64,000 nt of DNA, taken from assembly GCF_030405905.1 (NCBI RefSeq), contig NZ_JASATW010000019.1:1-64000 (forward strand), given 5' to 3'. Both the position numbers and the translations under genes were made by a program. This document shows, in pieces, positions 1 to 9,559 of the stretch (position 1 is its first letter; the number at the start of each line of letters is the position of its first letter). Under the pieces are notes generated by a model. The model was not told the origin of the DNA and made no database searches. It worked only from the letters and a program-made list of their open reading frames with translations. This stretch comes from Sphaerothrix gracilis (GTDB lineage: Bacteria; Cyanobacteriota; Cyanobacteriia; Phormidesmidales; Phormidesmidaceae).

Positions 1-1099
1 TCTGCTGATGAGACAGGGTCAGCCCCAAAGCAACTTCCTGAGTCGGCTTTTGCACCACTGGCTGCCGGAGCGTCAGCTCGTAAAACCTAGATTCTGCCTC
101 AATTTCTAAGATATCAAAGGGAACTTCGATGACGCGGCTGTCTGTACTACTAAAGGTAAATCGGGCCGTGCCACCACGGGGATTGAGCGGCAGCGTATAG
201 GCTAGATCGATCCCGTCACTGCCCTCAGTCGTGCTGTAGCCCAGCCGCAAACTGTCGCCCAACCCCAGCAGATTTCTCTCCTCGGCCTGAAGCTGATGAC
301 GTACGCTGCCGACGCTGGGCGATCGATTATTGTCTAGGGTATAGGTGACATCAAAACTGTCGGCCTCAATCACCGACACCACCAGTAGATTAGTCCCCGG
401 CTGAGTACCCGCCTGCAGATCAGCCGAAATGCTCTCAATCAGCGGATCAAGCTGCAGGAGCTGCAGCCGTTCCAGCAGGCGATTGACGTTGAGCGGCGAT
501 GTAGCCCCGATCCCCAAACGACTACTAATATAGTCAGGACTCAGACGGCGAGTACCGCTGACTGAAATCTGCTCTAAGCGCCCCTCAATCACCTGAATGG
601 TAGCTACCCCGTTCTGGAGCTGCTGCGGCGGAAAAATAGCGCCAGAAGTAACGTAGCCATTATCCACGTAGAGCTGCGTCACCGCCGATCGCGCCTGTAA
701 GATTTCGGTAAAGGTGAGTGGGCGTTGGGTGTAGGGAGCCGTCACCGCTGCCAGTTCCACCTCGCTGAAGACCGTGCTGCCCTCCACCTCAAACCGCTCA
801 ATCACGACCGTGGTTTCGTCGGTCGTGATGCCCAGTTCTTCATCAGGAACAGCAGGCTGTGGACCCAGCAAATCTTCAACTGGTGGCAAAGTGGGCAGCG
901 GTGTCAGTTCCTCAAACGGTTCTTCCTGAGGACTGGGATCTAAATCTTGAGGTGGCGGTAGAACCTGCGCTAACTGCAACGCAGACCCTGGGGTAATGCT
1001 GGCGGATTCAATTGCCCAAGCGGCTGCGCCAACTCCCCCACTCCACAGACCCACGGTTAGACCAAGCCACTTCAAAGGCTGGTGGTATTGCACGCGCAC
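1..1099 (-). CDS. Two-partner secretion outer-membrane transporter (ShlB/FhaC/HecB family), C-terminus outside window
   Basis: This is the first ~366 residues of a TpsB-type protein that exports large adhesin or haemolysin-like exoproteins across the outer membrane. The start is a signal-like hydrophobic stretch (about residues 9-29), followed by a Pro/Glu-rich linker (about 45-90). A POTRA_2 domain follows at about 98-175 (VVIERFEVEGSTVFSE through VIEGRLEQISVSGTRRLS), then the ShlB-type segment (NRLLERLQLLQLDP, VTYTLDNNRSPSVGSVR) leading into beta-barrel strands. The barrel's C-terminal half lies left of the window. The start is uncertain: GTG codons at 1099, 1093 and 1111 are candidates and none has a strong ribosome-binding site. 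No TpsA substrate gene is visible on this side. The family call is firm; the start is inferred. Confidence 0.85.
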   Translation of the reverse strand, partial: MRVQYHQPLKWLGLTVGLWSGGVGAAAWAIESASITPGSALQLAQVLPPPQDLDPSPQEEPFEELTPLPTLPPVEDLLGPQPAVPDEELGITTDETTVVIERFEVEGSTVFSEVELAAVTAPYTQRPLTFTEILQARSAVTQLYVDNGYVTSGAIFPPQQLQNGVATIQVIEGRLEQISVSGTRRLSPDYISSRLGIGATSPLNVNRLLERLQLLQLDPLIESISADLQAGTQPGTNLLVVSVIEADSFDVTYTLDNNRSPSVGSVRHQLQAEERNLLGLGDSLRLGYSTTEGSDGIDLAYTLPLNPRGGTARFTFSSTDSRVIEVPFDILEIEAESRFYELTLRQPVVQKPTQEVALGLTLSHQQ

Positions 1100-1180
1100 T
1101 ATCCTGATCACGACAAATGCTGAACCACATACTACAGTATCTGCTAGAAACAACTTTGCCGCGATCGCTTTAGGCCGTTT

Positions 1181-3370
1181 TTAGAACTGTTGTGGATTGT
1201 CGTCTAGCGCCAGCAGAAACTTCACTAAGTCCTGTTGTTCAGCGGGGCTGAAACCAGACTGGGCATCGACATAGAAGGGGTGACCGCTGCCGTCTAAGTT
1301 GCTGCTGACCAAGGCGGGCAGGAAGCGATTGGCTTGAATCACCTGGGCTCTAAGATTGCGATCGATCAGCGCATAGAGGCTGCTGGTGCTGTCAGCCGGA
1401 ATCCCCTGGCTGAGCGTACCCGTCAGGCCCAAGCCGGTTGGATCTACGAGGCTGAAGCTACCGTCTGGGGCAAACTGCAGCGCGCCAGCGCGAACCGCAA
1501 CCCCGCCGTCGTGCAGATAGGGCGCACTGAGATGCAGCCCTCGCAGCGAGGTGGTTTTGTAGCCACCGTTGGGCAAAACGCCGAAGGGCAACGTCGTTGG
1601 ACTAGGCGCAATACCCGCCGTCGGAATATCGAGGACGGCAGCATTGGCGGGGGGCGGTACGGGCGTATTGAGCGCATACATTTTAGGCGGCACCAGCAGT
1701 TCGTTCAGAGCCAGCCGAGATAGCCCCCGGGCCGGATTAGTGCCAATCTGATCAACTGGGTGAATGATGTTGTCCGTGAAGAAAGGCGGCACGTGGCAGC
1801 TAGCACAGTTGGCCTGCGCGAAAACCCGCGCCCCGCGCCGTACTGCACCTGAACTAATAGCCTGCTGATTTGCAGGAGTGCGGTTAGGTGGCGGGGTTAG
1901 AGAATTCTGCCAGGCAGACATGGCGTTATTAGCAAAGAGAAAAGGCCCGCTAGCAATATCAAAGCTCTCCTCATCTCCTTCGTCTCCAGGGCCGTCGTTA
2001 TCTTCGCCGCTCTCTTCATCCCCTTCACTGTCTTTCAAATTTGCCTTACTGCTGAGGGAGGGGTCTGCTTTGGCGGGCAACCCCTTTTCGTCTTCTTGTT
2101 CAAAGGCTTCTAAATCTTGAGTATCAGGGCTGAAGATCAGGCCGTTGTAGGTAAACAAGCTGGGCTGGAGCTGCGGGTATGTGCCTGCACCAGGAGCCGG
2201 AATTTGGTCTTCTAGCTCGGCCTGTCTGACATCGGGTGCAACCTGGCGTAGCCACTGCGAAGGCTTGACCGGAGCGCCTGCAGGCAAACGCAAAGACGGA
2301 TCGGCAGCATTTTGCAGACTAACCCCCAGATAAACCTCTGGGTCAATCCCCAAAGTAGCGGCGCTGAGTTGGGCAGCGGCTAGCAGATTAATTTCAGATG
2401 AGTGGACACCGTTGTTGATGGCGCTGAGTCCGGCAAAGGGGCCTACCGCAAACTCGCCGCCCGCCGTATAGGGCTGATTTTCGAACGTAAACAGGGAGGG
2501 AATTTGAGTAGTATTGTTGATGCCGTCGGGAGAGCTTTCAAAGTTGCCAAAGGGGACATCGAGCACGGCATCGTCCATTGCCCGCTCAAACTTCTGCGGA
2601 TCGGGTAGCTCAACCGGCTGATTGTTGCTGTCAAGAATAACCTTGCCGTTGCCCTGGTACTGCGGATCGAGGGGATTGAGATTTAAACGGGCGAAGCCAG
2701 CCGCCGTATTGGTTGAGAGAGCCACCAGCAGCGGTACGTTGAGATCGCCATTGGGTACACCGTCTTGGCGATCGCCCGTTGTTGTCAGCGTCACGTGGCA
2801 GGCGGCGCAGGTCAGTTCCCCCTGCAGATTTAAGCCCAGCGGTTCTGGACTCCTTGCTTCTACCTCCAAGCCAGTAGGCACAACGGCTCCAGCCGGTAGA
2901 CTACGACTGCCGAGCTGAATCGGCTTTTGCAGACGAATTTGCAGATTAGAGGTGGGCTGTCCCTGCAAAGCGCCAATAGCCTGCGCTAATTCCGGCGCAA
3001 TCCGCTGCAGCCCCGGCGCAAAGCCAAAGACTCGCTGCAGACCAAACGCGTCGCCGATAGGCCGCTCAAAAAATATTTCTTCTCCCTGATCAATCAGTGA
3101 CTGGGTGACACGAACAGCACCAATGCGAGCATAGGAACTGGAATTAGAGGGATCTAGTCCTCGTCGTCGCACTAACCGGGCAGCTTGCCGAGGGTTTAGG
3201 CGCCGGCCGAAATAGTCAAAAACACCAACGGTCTGAGTGGGAGCCGGGCTCAGTAGCGGGTCAACGGCGATCGCGTCGGGTGGATGCAGCAGCGAACTGG
3301 ATAGAACAAACGCAACCGAACTCACGATTATGGTCAAAATCAGAGCCAAGCTTTTCCGCTGCCTGCGCAT
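1181..3370 (-). CDS. Secreted di-haem cytochrome, cytochrome-c-peroxidase/MauG-like
   Basis: The 729-residue protein has an N-terminal signal/anchor (hydrophobic residues 8-28 after MRRQRKS), so it probably acts in the periplasm or thylakoid lumen. Two c-type haem motifs are visible: CAACH at residues 188-192 and CASCH at 522-526. The second is followed by PPFFTDN and later by GGYKTTSLRGL...APYLHDGG, the pattern of the C-terminal haem domain of di-haem cytochrome c peroxidases and MauG-like proteins. A long acidic, low-complexity linker (Glu/Asp/Gly/Ser-rich, about residues 420-470) separates the two halves. The protein is about twice the usual CcpA length, so it is not a canonical peroxidase. 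The gene ends about 80 bp from the tpsB-like start; both are on the minus strand. The physiological electron partner is unknown. Confidence 0.8.
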   Translation of the reverse strand: MRRQRKSLALILTIIVSSVAFVLSSSLLHPPDAIAVDPLLSPAPTQTVGVFDYFGRRLNPRQAARLVRRRGLDPSNSSSYARIGAVRVTQSLIDQGEEIFFERPIGDAFGLQRVFGFAPGLQRIAPELAQAIGALQGQPTSNLQIRLQKPIQLGSRSLPAGAVVPTGLEVEARSPEPLGLNLQGELTCAACHVTLTTTGDRQDGVPNGDLNVPLLVALSTNTAAGFARLNLNPLDPQYQGNGKVILDSNNQPVELPDPQKFERAMDDAVLDVPFGNFESSPDGINNTTQIPSLFTFENQPYTAGGEFAVGPFAGLSAINNGVHSSEINLLAAAQLSAATLGIDPEVYLGVSLQNAADPSLRLPAGAPVKPSQWLRQVAPDVRQAELEDQIPAPGAGTYPQLQPSLFTYNGLIFSPDTQDLEAFEQEDEKGLPAKADPSLSSKANLKDSEGDEESGEDNDGPGDEGDEESFDIASGPFLFANNAMSAWQNSLTPPPNRTPANQQAISSGAVRRGARVFAQANCASCHVPPFFTDNIIHPVDQIGTNPARGLSRLALNELLVPPKMYALNTPVPPPANAAVLDIPTAGIAPSPTTLPFGVLPNGGYKTTSLRGLHLSAPYLHDGGVAVRAGALQFAPDGSFSLVDPTGLGLTGTLSQGIPADSTSSLYALIDRNLRAQVIQANRFLPALVSSNLDGSGHPFYVDAQSGFSPAEQQDLVKFLLALDDNPQQF

Positions 3371-3633
3371 TGTCCGAATCCTCAGAAATTGTTTACTAAA
3401 GAGCGGCTACTAGAAAATTGAAACTAGATTTCCTATTGGCCAAAGTATATCGATTGAATTTTGTATTTTTTCTTACATTTCATGACGTTTTTGAGCCAAG
3501 AAAAAAGATTTTTTTGAAAATAGCAGCATGGCAGATTTTGTCTAGAAAAATATTTTTTGAAAGAGAATTTTAATCCTCAATTTTGATACTTAATTTCACA
3601 AAGAATGATGTTGTAGCTCATTTCTATTCGGCT

Positions 3634-4083
3634 ATGAAATTTCTGTTTTGGATACCGCTAGCGCTGTGGAGCTCAGCACTCCTTAGCATCAGTCCCGCCA
3701 AGGCCCAGCCCAGAGATGAAATCTGCTTTTGGCAGCGGCCTGATGGCCAGTTCGTCGATCTTTCAGAGCTTTGTGGTCAGTCCAATTCAGCCACGGGCCT
3801 ATCGCCAGAAGACGCCTTCCTCAGTGCTTTTCAGCAGCAAGCCCAGCAGTATCCGGAGGCCGTTCAGCGATCGCTCAATACCTACGTCACCCAAGAGCAA
3901 AATAGCGCCCTAGCCTCAGCCCAAGCCGCCTGTCGGGTCCTGCAGTATGGAGGGGTAGAAGCTGCCCAGCGCCGCCTGCAGGCACTGGCAAGCTATAACA
4001 ATTCTGCTAGCGCCACCGCCCGCCAAAATATGACGCAATCACTGGCGATCGCCCATCTTTGCCCGGAATTTTCTGATTCATAA
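3634..4083 (+). CDS. Small secreted hypothetical protein with a cyanobacterial WQRPDGQ..DLSELCG motif
   Basis: The ATG at 3634 is preferred to an upstream TTG because the protein then starts MKFLFWIPLALW, a clean signal peptide ending near SPAKAQ (about residues 1-24). The mature part begins with a Cys-containing segment (ICFWQRPDGQFVDLSELCG) that recurs in small secreted cyanobacterial proteins of unknown function. The remainder is Ala/Gln-rich and probably helical, with two further Cys residues (CRVLQYGG and HLCPEF near the C-terminus). The gene is divergent from the cytochrome gene across an AT-rich 260-bp intergenic region. No function is assigned. Confidence 0.65.
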   Translation: MKFLFWIPLALWSSALLSISPAKAQPRDEICFWQRPDGQFVDLSELCGQSNSATGLSPEDAFLSAFQQQAQQYPEAVQRSLNTYVTQEQNSALASAQAACRVLQYGGVEAAQRRLQALASYNNSASATARQNMTQSLAIAHLCPEFSDS

Positions 4084-4191
4084 GAGAATAGAAGTCAAAC
4101 TCATAATCTCTGGTTTAATCCGTTTTTGAATAAACTTAAGCTGAAAGCAAATCTTAATAAATTCAACAGTAGTTGACGGCAAAAATTAAAA

Positions 4192-4218
4192 AAGCGAGAG
4201 CTGCTATTACTCTCGCTT
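4192..4218 (-). terminator. Rho-independent terminator of the PEP-CTERM gene
   Basis: The inverted repeat AAGCGAGAG / CTCTCGCTT forms a 9-bp stem with a 9-nt loop. Read on the minus strand it is followed by a T-rich run (TTTTTTAATTTTT). It lies about 37 bp past the stop codon of the minus-strand PEP-CTERM gene. Confidence 0.85.
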
Positions 4219-4254
4219 CCAGATTCTAGAAAGTTGCAATCGGTTTGAATCGGG

Positions 4255-4974
4255 TTATGTTAGCTGCTGGCGCCGCTTCAGGGCGATCGCAGCCCCACTC
4301 ACAGCCATAAGCCCCAAAAATCCTGTCGGCTCTGGAACAGGCTCCCCTGAATCGGTCACTTCTGTCAGGCGAGCATACAAGCCCGCTTCATTGCTAGCAG
4401 CTTCTAGAGTCAGGAAATTCTCGACCAGGGTACTGCCCCCATCCTGAGAAAAGCCAATTAGGGTCAGGTTGTAGTCAACTCCCTCTAAGGTAATAAACTG
4501 ATCAGAGACAGCATTAGGGAAGCTGACGACATCTGGGCACGGGGGTATCCCCCCATCTGGGCAAATACCCCCAACTGGCTGATTGGTGGTTTCATTGTGG
4601 CTGAAGTCGAAGGAAAATAACTGGCTGAAGGCATCTAAAGTTAGGTCAACGTTTAACACGGCCGTTGACAAGGAGCCGCCCGCCCCCGAAATTGTCCGGT
4701 TATTGTGAGTAAATTCCCCCAAGAGGAAGTTTTGACTGATCAAGTCGTTAATTTCTACTGATTCAGTGACCCCCTCAAAGATATAGGAACTCTGCGCATT
4801 CTCTGGGTTGGATGGAATTCCCCAGGAAATTTGACTGGTTCCTTCTCCCGAAATCACAGCAGTCCCAGTCGTGTCAGACCAGGTACCGGAGGTGGTTAAA
4901 AAGACAGCGTTGGCAGCGCCCATACAGGCTACCCAGCCAAGACAGGTTGCCACAGTAATATTACGCAGTTTCAT
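4255..4974 (-). CDS. PEP-CTERM sorting-domain protein
   Basis: This 239-residue exported protein has an N-terminal signal sequence (MKLRNITVATCLGWVACMGAANA) and a C-terminal PEP-CTERM tag (PVPEPTGFLGLMAV then GAAIALKRRQQ), the recognised signal for exosortase-dependent processing and surface display. The central ~180 residues are beta-rich (Ser/Thr/Gly/Asn) and have no recognised catalytic motif. They contain a Cys-pair segment (GGICPDGGIPPCPD). No exosortase gene is visible in the window. It resembles the choice-of-anchor type of PEP-CTERM protein, but the exact family cannot be stated. Confidence 0.8.
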   Translation of the reverse strand: MKLRNITVATCLGWVACMGAANAVFLTTSGTWSDTTGTAVISGEGTSQISWGIPSNPENAQSSYIFEGVTESVEINDLISQNFLLGEFTHNNRTISGAGGSLSTAVLNVDLTLDAFSQLFSFDFSHNETTNQPVGGICPDGGIPPCPDVVSFPNAVSDQFITLEGVDYNLTLIGFSQDGGSTLVENFLTLEAASNEAGLYARLTEVTDSGEPVPEPTGFLGLMAVSGAAIALKRRQQLT

Positions 4975-5399
4975 AGCAATTTGATGAATTATGAGTCAAT
5001 GTCGTTACGCAAGATCCAAGGGAGCTAGTCCATTAAAATCAGTTTGCAGCAATTGGATAGCGTAAACTATTTGACTTCATCAAATCCTCAATTTCAGCTT
5101 CTACACGTAAGTGTTTTTACGATCGCACTATTGCAGAGGGTGTCTAAATAAGAGCTAGAAAGTCCTGAGAACGTTTGCCTGCTAGCGAGACACAGCCTAA
5201 TGTCTCACCTTTAGAGGTGCAGCGTGTGATAGATAGAATCTCAATTTTGAGGTCGATAGCCCCCGTCACATAAGCTTTTCAGGCTTTTCAGGAGCTTTCT
5301 GATAATCAACTTGCGGAAATCCGATAGCTCCCAGTTGACTTCATAAAAGCTTTAAGGAGAAAGCAAAGTTAGCTCAGGGCGTATGGCCTGCACGCTGTG
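4975..5399. other. Intergenic region between PEP-CTERM gene and ABC exporter
   Basis: These 425 bp contain no convincing ORF, tRNA or long repeat. The first ~80 bp must hold the PEP-CTERM gene promoter. The part near 5260-5360 has short direct repeats (GCTTTTCAGG occurs twice at about 5274-5293), but no terminator or riboswitch structure is recognised. Confidence 0.4.
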
Positions 5400-7136
5400 C
5401 TATCCAGGATTCAAATCCGCTGTGGGTTCGGTGAGAGTGTCGAGCAGGTCGGCAGGCGAGCGCAGTTGCCACTGGTGTTCTTGATCAAGCTGGAGAACAT
5501 GCTGGTGATAGGCGGCGAGGGTGCGGCGGTGACCGACACTGACAAAGGTGGTTTTGAGTTTCTGCAGGTGGTGATAAAGGCTGGCTTCGTTGTCTACATC
5601 TAGGGCGCTGGTAGCCTCGTCCAAAATGGCGTAATCCGGCTGATTCACCAGCAGGCGAGCAAAGGTGAGCCGCTGCTGCTCGCCCAGGGATAGCACGTCG
5701 CCCCAATCCTGCTCAGCCTCCAAGCCGCCGAAGCGCTCGGCCAGATCGGGCAGATTGACCTGCTGCAGAATCTGCTGCAGCCTCTCATCGTCTACCTCAG
5801 CCTCCACATTGGGATAGCACATCTGCTGTCGCAGCGTGCCCAAAATCATGTAAGGCTTTTGGGGCAAAAACAGCATGTGGTCTAGCTCTGGGCGAGCGAT
5901 CGCCCCTGAACCTGAATTCCACAGCCCCGCGATCGCCCGCAGCAGCGAGCTTTTACCACAGCCGCTCGGCCCCACAATTAGCAAACCTTCCTCCAGGGGC
6001 ACCTGCAGCGACAGCTTCTCTACCAGAGTGCGCTGATAGTTGGGGGTTTGCAGCGTTAGGTCAATCAGGGCTAGGTCTTCCGACAGCTTGGTATCGATGA
6101 TGGGAGTCTCCTCGGAAGGCTCCGCCGTCGTTCCCTGCAGGAAATCGGCAAAGGTATAGAGACGGTCAATGCCTGCGCCAAAGGCCGTCAGCTCCTGGAA
6201 ACGAGCCACAATCACGTTGAGGGAGAAAAATACCCGCACAAAAGCGCCCTGGGCCTCCGTCACCTTGCCCACTTCCAAATCCCCGGCAAAGACGCTGGGA
6301 GCCACGACGATAGCCGGCAGCACGTAGGGAATAAACTCATAGGCGTTGGTGAGAGCATTGAGATTGAGTTCCCAAAACAGCAGGTTTTTGAAGTTGTCGA
6401 AGGCAGCTAGAAAGCGATTTTTCACCTGCTGGGATTCCTGATCTTCGCCGCGATAAAAAGCGATCGCTTCGGCATTCTCTCGAATCCGCACCAGGCTAAA
6501 GCGAAAGTTGGCCTCACGCTTGAGCTGCTCAAAGTTCAGGCGTACCAGGGGTTTACCAAAGACAAAGGCGGCAATGGCAGTACCCACCACCGCATAGAGC
6601 ACCAGAAAAATTACCAGCGAGCGGGAAATGCCCCACAGTACGCCGCTAAAGGCAATCACCTCAATCAGCGAGTCCATGACCACCAGCACGAAGGTCAGGG
6701 ACTCTTGGGTAAAGCTGCGCACGTCTTCGGCAATCCGCTGGTCGGGGTTGTCAATATCAGCGCGGCTCTGATTGAGCTGGTAAAAGGCGCGATCGCCAAA
6801 ATATTGATCTACAAAGCGATGGGTCAGCCAGCGGCGCCACTGCAGCCCCAAGCGATCGCGCAGATACACATAGCCTGCCAGCAGCGGCGCATACAGCACC
6901 AGCACGACGATAAATACCATCACCGTCTGCCAGAAGCGGGACTCATTTTGAGCCGAGAGAGCCGAAATCAGCACCCCCCGCTTGTTGTTCAAAACCACGC
7001 TCAGGCCCGTGTAGGCCAGCAGGCAGACCACCACCGCCAGCAGCAGTCCTCTAGCTGACCACTTTTCATCGCTGAACCAGTAGTCCTTAGCGATCGCCCA
7101 GAATCGCCCAAACACGCTGAAATCGACTCGATCCAT
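5400..7136 (-). CDS. SbmA/BacA-like ABC transporter, fused permease and ATPase
   Basis: This is a 578-residue half-transporter. An N-terminal membrane domain of about 6 helices (residues 20-330; LYAPLLAGYVYLRDRL, WRRWLTHRFVDQYF) matches the ABC_membrane_2/SbmA-BacA/YddA type. The C-terminal ATPase shows Walker A GPSGCGKSS (about 390-398), signature LSLGEQQRL (about 480) and Walker B DYAILDEATSALD (about 505), with the H-loop His in VSVGHRR. Such proteins work as homodimers in the inner membrane; in cyanobacteria the substrates are generally undefined, and relatives move peptides, vitamin B12 or lipophilic compounds. The gene appears monocistronic. Substrate is unknown. Confidence 0.9.
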   Translation of the reverse strand: MDRVDFSVFGRFWAIAKDYWFSDEKWSARGLLLAVVVCLLAYTGLSVVLNNKRGVLISALSAQNESRFWQTVMVFIVVLVLYAPLLAGYVYLRDRLGLQWRRWLTHRFVDQYFGDRAFYQLNQSRADIDNPDQRIAEDVRSFTQESLTFVLVVMDSLIEVIAFSGVLWGISRSLVIFLVLYAVVGTAIAAFVFGKPLVRLNFEQLKREANFRFSLVRIRENAEAIAFYRGEDQESQQVKNRFLAAFDNFKNLLFWELNLNALTNAYEFIPYVLPAIVVAPSVFAGDLEVGKVTEAQGAFVRVFFSLNVIVARFQELTAFGAGIDRLYTFADFLQGTTAEPSEETPIIDTKLSEDLALIDLTLQTPNYQRTLVEKLSLQVPLEEGLLIVGPSGCGKSSLLRAIAGLWNSGSGAIARPELDHMLFLPQKPYMILGTLRQQMCYPNVEAEVDDERLQQILQQVNLPDLAERFGGLEAEQDWGDVLSLGEQQRLTFARLLVNQPDYAILDEATSALDVDNEASLYHHLQKLKTTFVSVGHRRTLAAYHQHVLQLDQEHQWQLRSPADLLDTLTEPTADLNPG

Positions 7137-7282
7137 GCCCTTTCTGTGCTAATCAAAACTATGAAAACTTTTTACAAAGCTTAAACTGTGGCGCTGAAGA
7201 CAGCATCATCACTGCGATGGAGCCTGTTTCGGTTTGCCTCAACTAAAATCGTCAGAGACAGCTCACTTTTTTCTGAGACAAG

Positions 7283-9559
7283 ATGATCGACGCGCTGCCG
7301 CTGCTGCTGGCTGGCCCGCTCCTACGCCACACAACCCCTGCTCAGGTTTCGGTTTGGGTCGCGCTGAAGCGGCCTTGTCGAGTTAGTCTGCGGGTCTATG
7401 AAACCGCTGAGAACGGGAGCAGGCTGACCGACTGCCGACTGCAGGGAGAGCAGTCAACTCTGGCAATCGGCCAAAATCTGCATGTAGCGCTAATTACGGC
7501 GCGATCGCCTGTGGGTCAAACCTTAGCGCGCGATCGCCTCTATGCCTACGATCTCAGTTTTACCGAGGTGGAGCATGAAACTGCACAGACGCTCCTGCAA
7601 GCCCTGGGGCCAGTACCAGCAGATGCCCTCAGCTACTTTCCCCATCACTGCCCTACCTTTGCCCTGCCGCCGAGCCGCCTACAGGATCTGCGCCTAGCTC
7701 AGGGATCTTGCCGCAAACCCCACGGTGACGGCATGGACGCCCTCGCCATTTTGGATGTTCTGATTCAGCAAAAGGCAGACCAGTCCCAGGCAAGGCCCCA
7801 TCAGCTTTTTCTCACGGGCGACCAAATTTATGCTGACGACGTAGCCAATCCGCTGCTGTGGGTGGCCTCTCGTCTAGGCGATGCCCTGCTGGGCTGGGAA
7901 GAAAAGCTGCCCGTAGGCCACAACCAGCTTGACCCGGTGGAATACTACACGCCAGCGCAGCTATCCGTTGGGCGGCGGGCCGAAACGGCTACCCGGCAGG
8001 CGGGCTTCACGGCAGGTCTGCGCAACAAGCGCCACAAAGTCACTAGCCACCTGCTGGGCCTGGGCGAATTTTATGCCGCTTACATCCTGGCCTGGTCGCC
8101 TGCCTGCTGGCCGCCGCAGATTCCTGACGGTAAAGAAATTTGCCGCGATCGCGCCGATATTCGCAGTTGGAACCGCGAAGCCAAAGACCTGCGCCAGTTT
8201 ATTCACAATCTATGGCGAGTACGGCGGGCTTTAGCCAACGTGCCTAGCTACACCATCTTTGACGATCACGATGTCAGTGACGACTGGAACCTTAACCAGG
8301 CGTGGTGCCTGCGGGTATTGGGAAAACCCCTGGGGCGGCGGGCAGTGCAAAATGCCCTGTTGGGCTACGCCATTTTTCAAGCCTGGGGCAATACGCCAGA
8401 GCGATTCGCGGCTAACACGGCGGGCGACAAGCTGCTGCAGGCCGCTCAGCGCTGGTCGGCCTCAGCCGGCAGCGATCAGAATGCGGATCAGGCGATCGCC
8501 CAGTATTTGGGGATGCCCCCGCTGGATTTGCACACGGGCCTACCCCGGTTTGTAGAAACCAACGGCGTGCAGATTCTAGCGCGTCATCCAGAGGCGATCA
8601 CCTGGCACTACACAATCGGCGGCCCGGCCCATGAAGTGATCGTGCTCGATACCCGTACCTGGCGCGGCTATCCCACCGACAAATCCGCGATCGCCCCGCC
8701 GATGCTGCTCTGCCCTAGCGCTTTTGAGCAGCAGCTCACCCAGCCCCTGCAGGCCAGCCGCCAGCCCGACGATGCCGATCATGTCACTCTGGTAGTTGCC
8801 CCCACTAACGTCTTTGGCCTCAAAATTATCGATCGCATTCATGACTGGCAGCTACAGCGCCGCAAGGTTTTTTCCACCGATGTTGGGGATGCCTGGAACG
8901 TGCATGATGAAGCCTTAGCTCAGCTCCTCACCCGTCTGTTTCAGCAGCGGCAGCGGATTCTGGTCCTGTCTGGGGACATTCACTATAGCTCCGTAGTGCG
9001 TCTTTCCTATCAGGACAAACAGATCCAGTCAGTGCTGGTGCAGCTCACCGCCAGCGCCTTCAAAAATGAGGAAACCTTGACCCGCCTGCTGCACACCCGC
9101 CTTAAAGGCTGGCTGCTGCCCGAACCTGTCCGCCGCTGGGTGGGCTGGTCGGAACCACCAGATATGATTGAGCTGCCCACTGCCGAATCTCATCCCCAGC
9201 CAGATTGGCGCTGCGTTTTGGAATGGATTCCGCGTCAGCGCTATCAAAATCTAGTGGCAGCGGGCGATTTTTATCCGCGCCGCTCTCCGGCTAAGCTGCG
9301 TGCCTGGCTACAGCCGCTTTGCTTTTGGCAAAATCGCTGGTTTCAGTCAGGGCGCGAGGTCGTCGGACTCAACAATATGGCGCTGGTGGAGTTTGACACC
9401 GCCAGCGTTCCGCCAACTGTCACCCAGCAGAACTACTGGTTTACCCTGAATCAGCCAGCGGCGATCGCCGTGAGCCGTTTCACCAGCGATATTGCCCCCA
9501 ATGTGGCACTGCTGCGTCAGCTTAAAAAGGATAAACCAGGGGCGTCACGATCACTGTAA
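7283..9559 (+). CDS. PhoD-like metallophosphatase
   Basis: This 758-residue protein belongs to the PhoD-like phosphatase superfamily (calcineurin-like fold). The metal-binding motifs are visible in order: FLTGDQIYADDV (about residue 176), FDDHDVSDDWNLN (about 325) and VLSGDIHYSSV (about 561). The N-terminal ~100 residues form the beta-rich domain usual in PhoD proteins (PLLRHTTPAQVSVWVAL). There is no Tat motif or obvious signal peptide, unlike secreted PhoD alkaline phosphatases, so the protein may be cytoplasmic. Its 3' end overlaps the convergent SLC13 permease gene by 38 bp. Substrate is unknown; phosphodiester or phosphomonoester hydrolysis is inferred from family. Confidence 0.85.
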   Translation: MIDALPLLLAGPLLRHTTPAQVSVWVALKRPCRVSLRVYETAENGSRLTDCRLQGEQSTLAIGQNLHVALITARSPVGQTLARDRLYAYDLSFTEVEHETAQTLLQALGPVPADALSYFPHHCPTFALPPSRLQDLRLAQGSCRKPHGDGMDALAILDVLIQQKADQSQARPHQLFLTGDQIYADDVANPLLWVASRLGDALLGWEEKLPVGHNQLDPVEYYTPAQLSVGRRAETATRQAGFTAGLRNKRHKVTSHLLGLGEFYAAYILAWSPACWPPQIPDGKEICRDRADIRSWNREAKDLRQFIHNLWRVRRALANVPSYTIFDDHDVSDDWNLNQAWCLRVLGKPLGRRAVQNALLGYAIFQAWGNTPERFAANTAGDKLLQAAQRWSASAGSDQNADQAIAQYLGMPPLDLHTGLPRFVETNGVQILARHPEAITWHYTIGGPAHEVIVLDTRTWRGYPTDKSAIAPPMLLCPSAFEQQLTQPLQASRQPDDADHVTLVVAPTNVFGLKIIDRIHDWQLQRRKVFSTDVGDAWNVHDEALAQLLTRLFQQRQRILVLSGDIHYSSVVRLSYQDKQIQSVLVQLTASAFKNEETLTRLLHTRLKGWLLPEPVRRWVGWSEPPDMIELPTAESHPQPDWRCVLEWIPRQRYQNLVAAGDFYPRRSPAKLRAWLQPLCFWQNRWFQSGREVVGLNNMALVEFDTASVPPTVTQQNYWFTLNQPAAIAVSRFTSDIAPNVALLRQLKKDKPGASRSL

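Noticed and set aside
1334..1723. 129-codon plus-strand frame inside the cytochrome gene
   Set aside because: It is antisense to clear coding sequence with haem motifs and shows no family resemblance.
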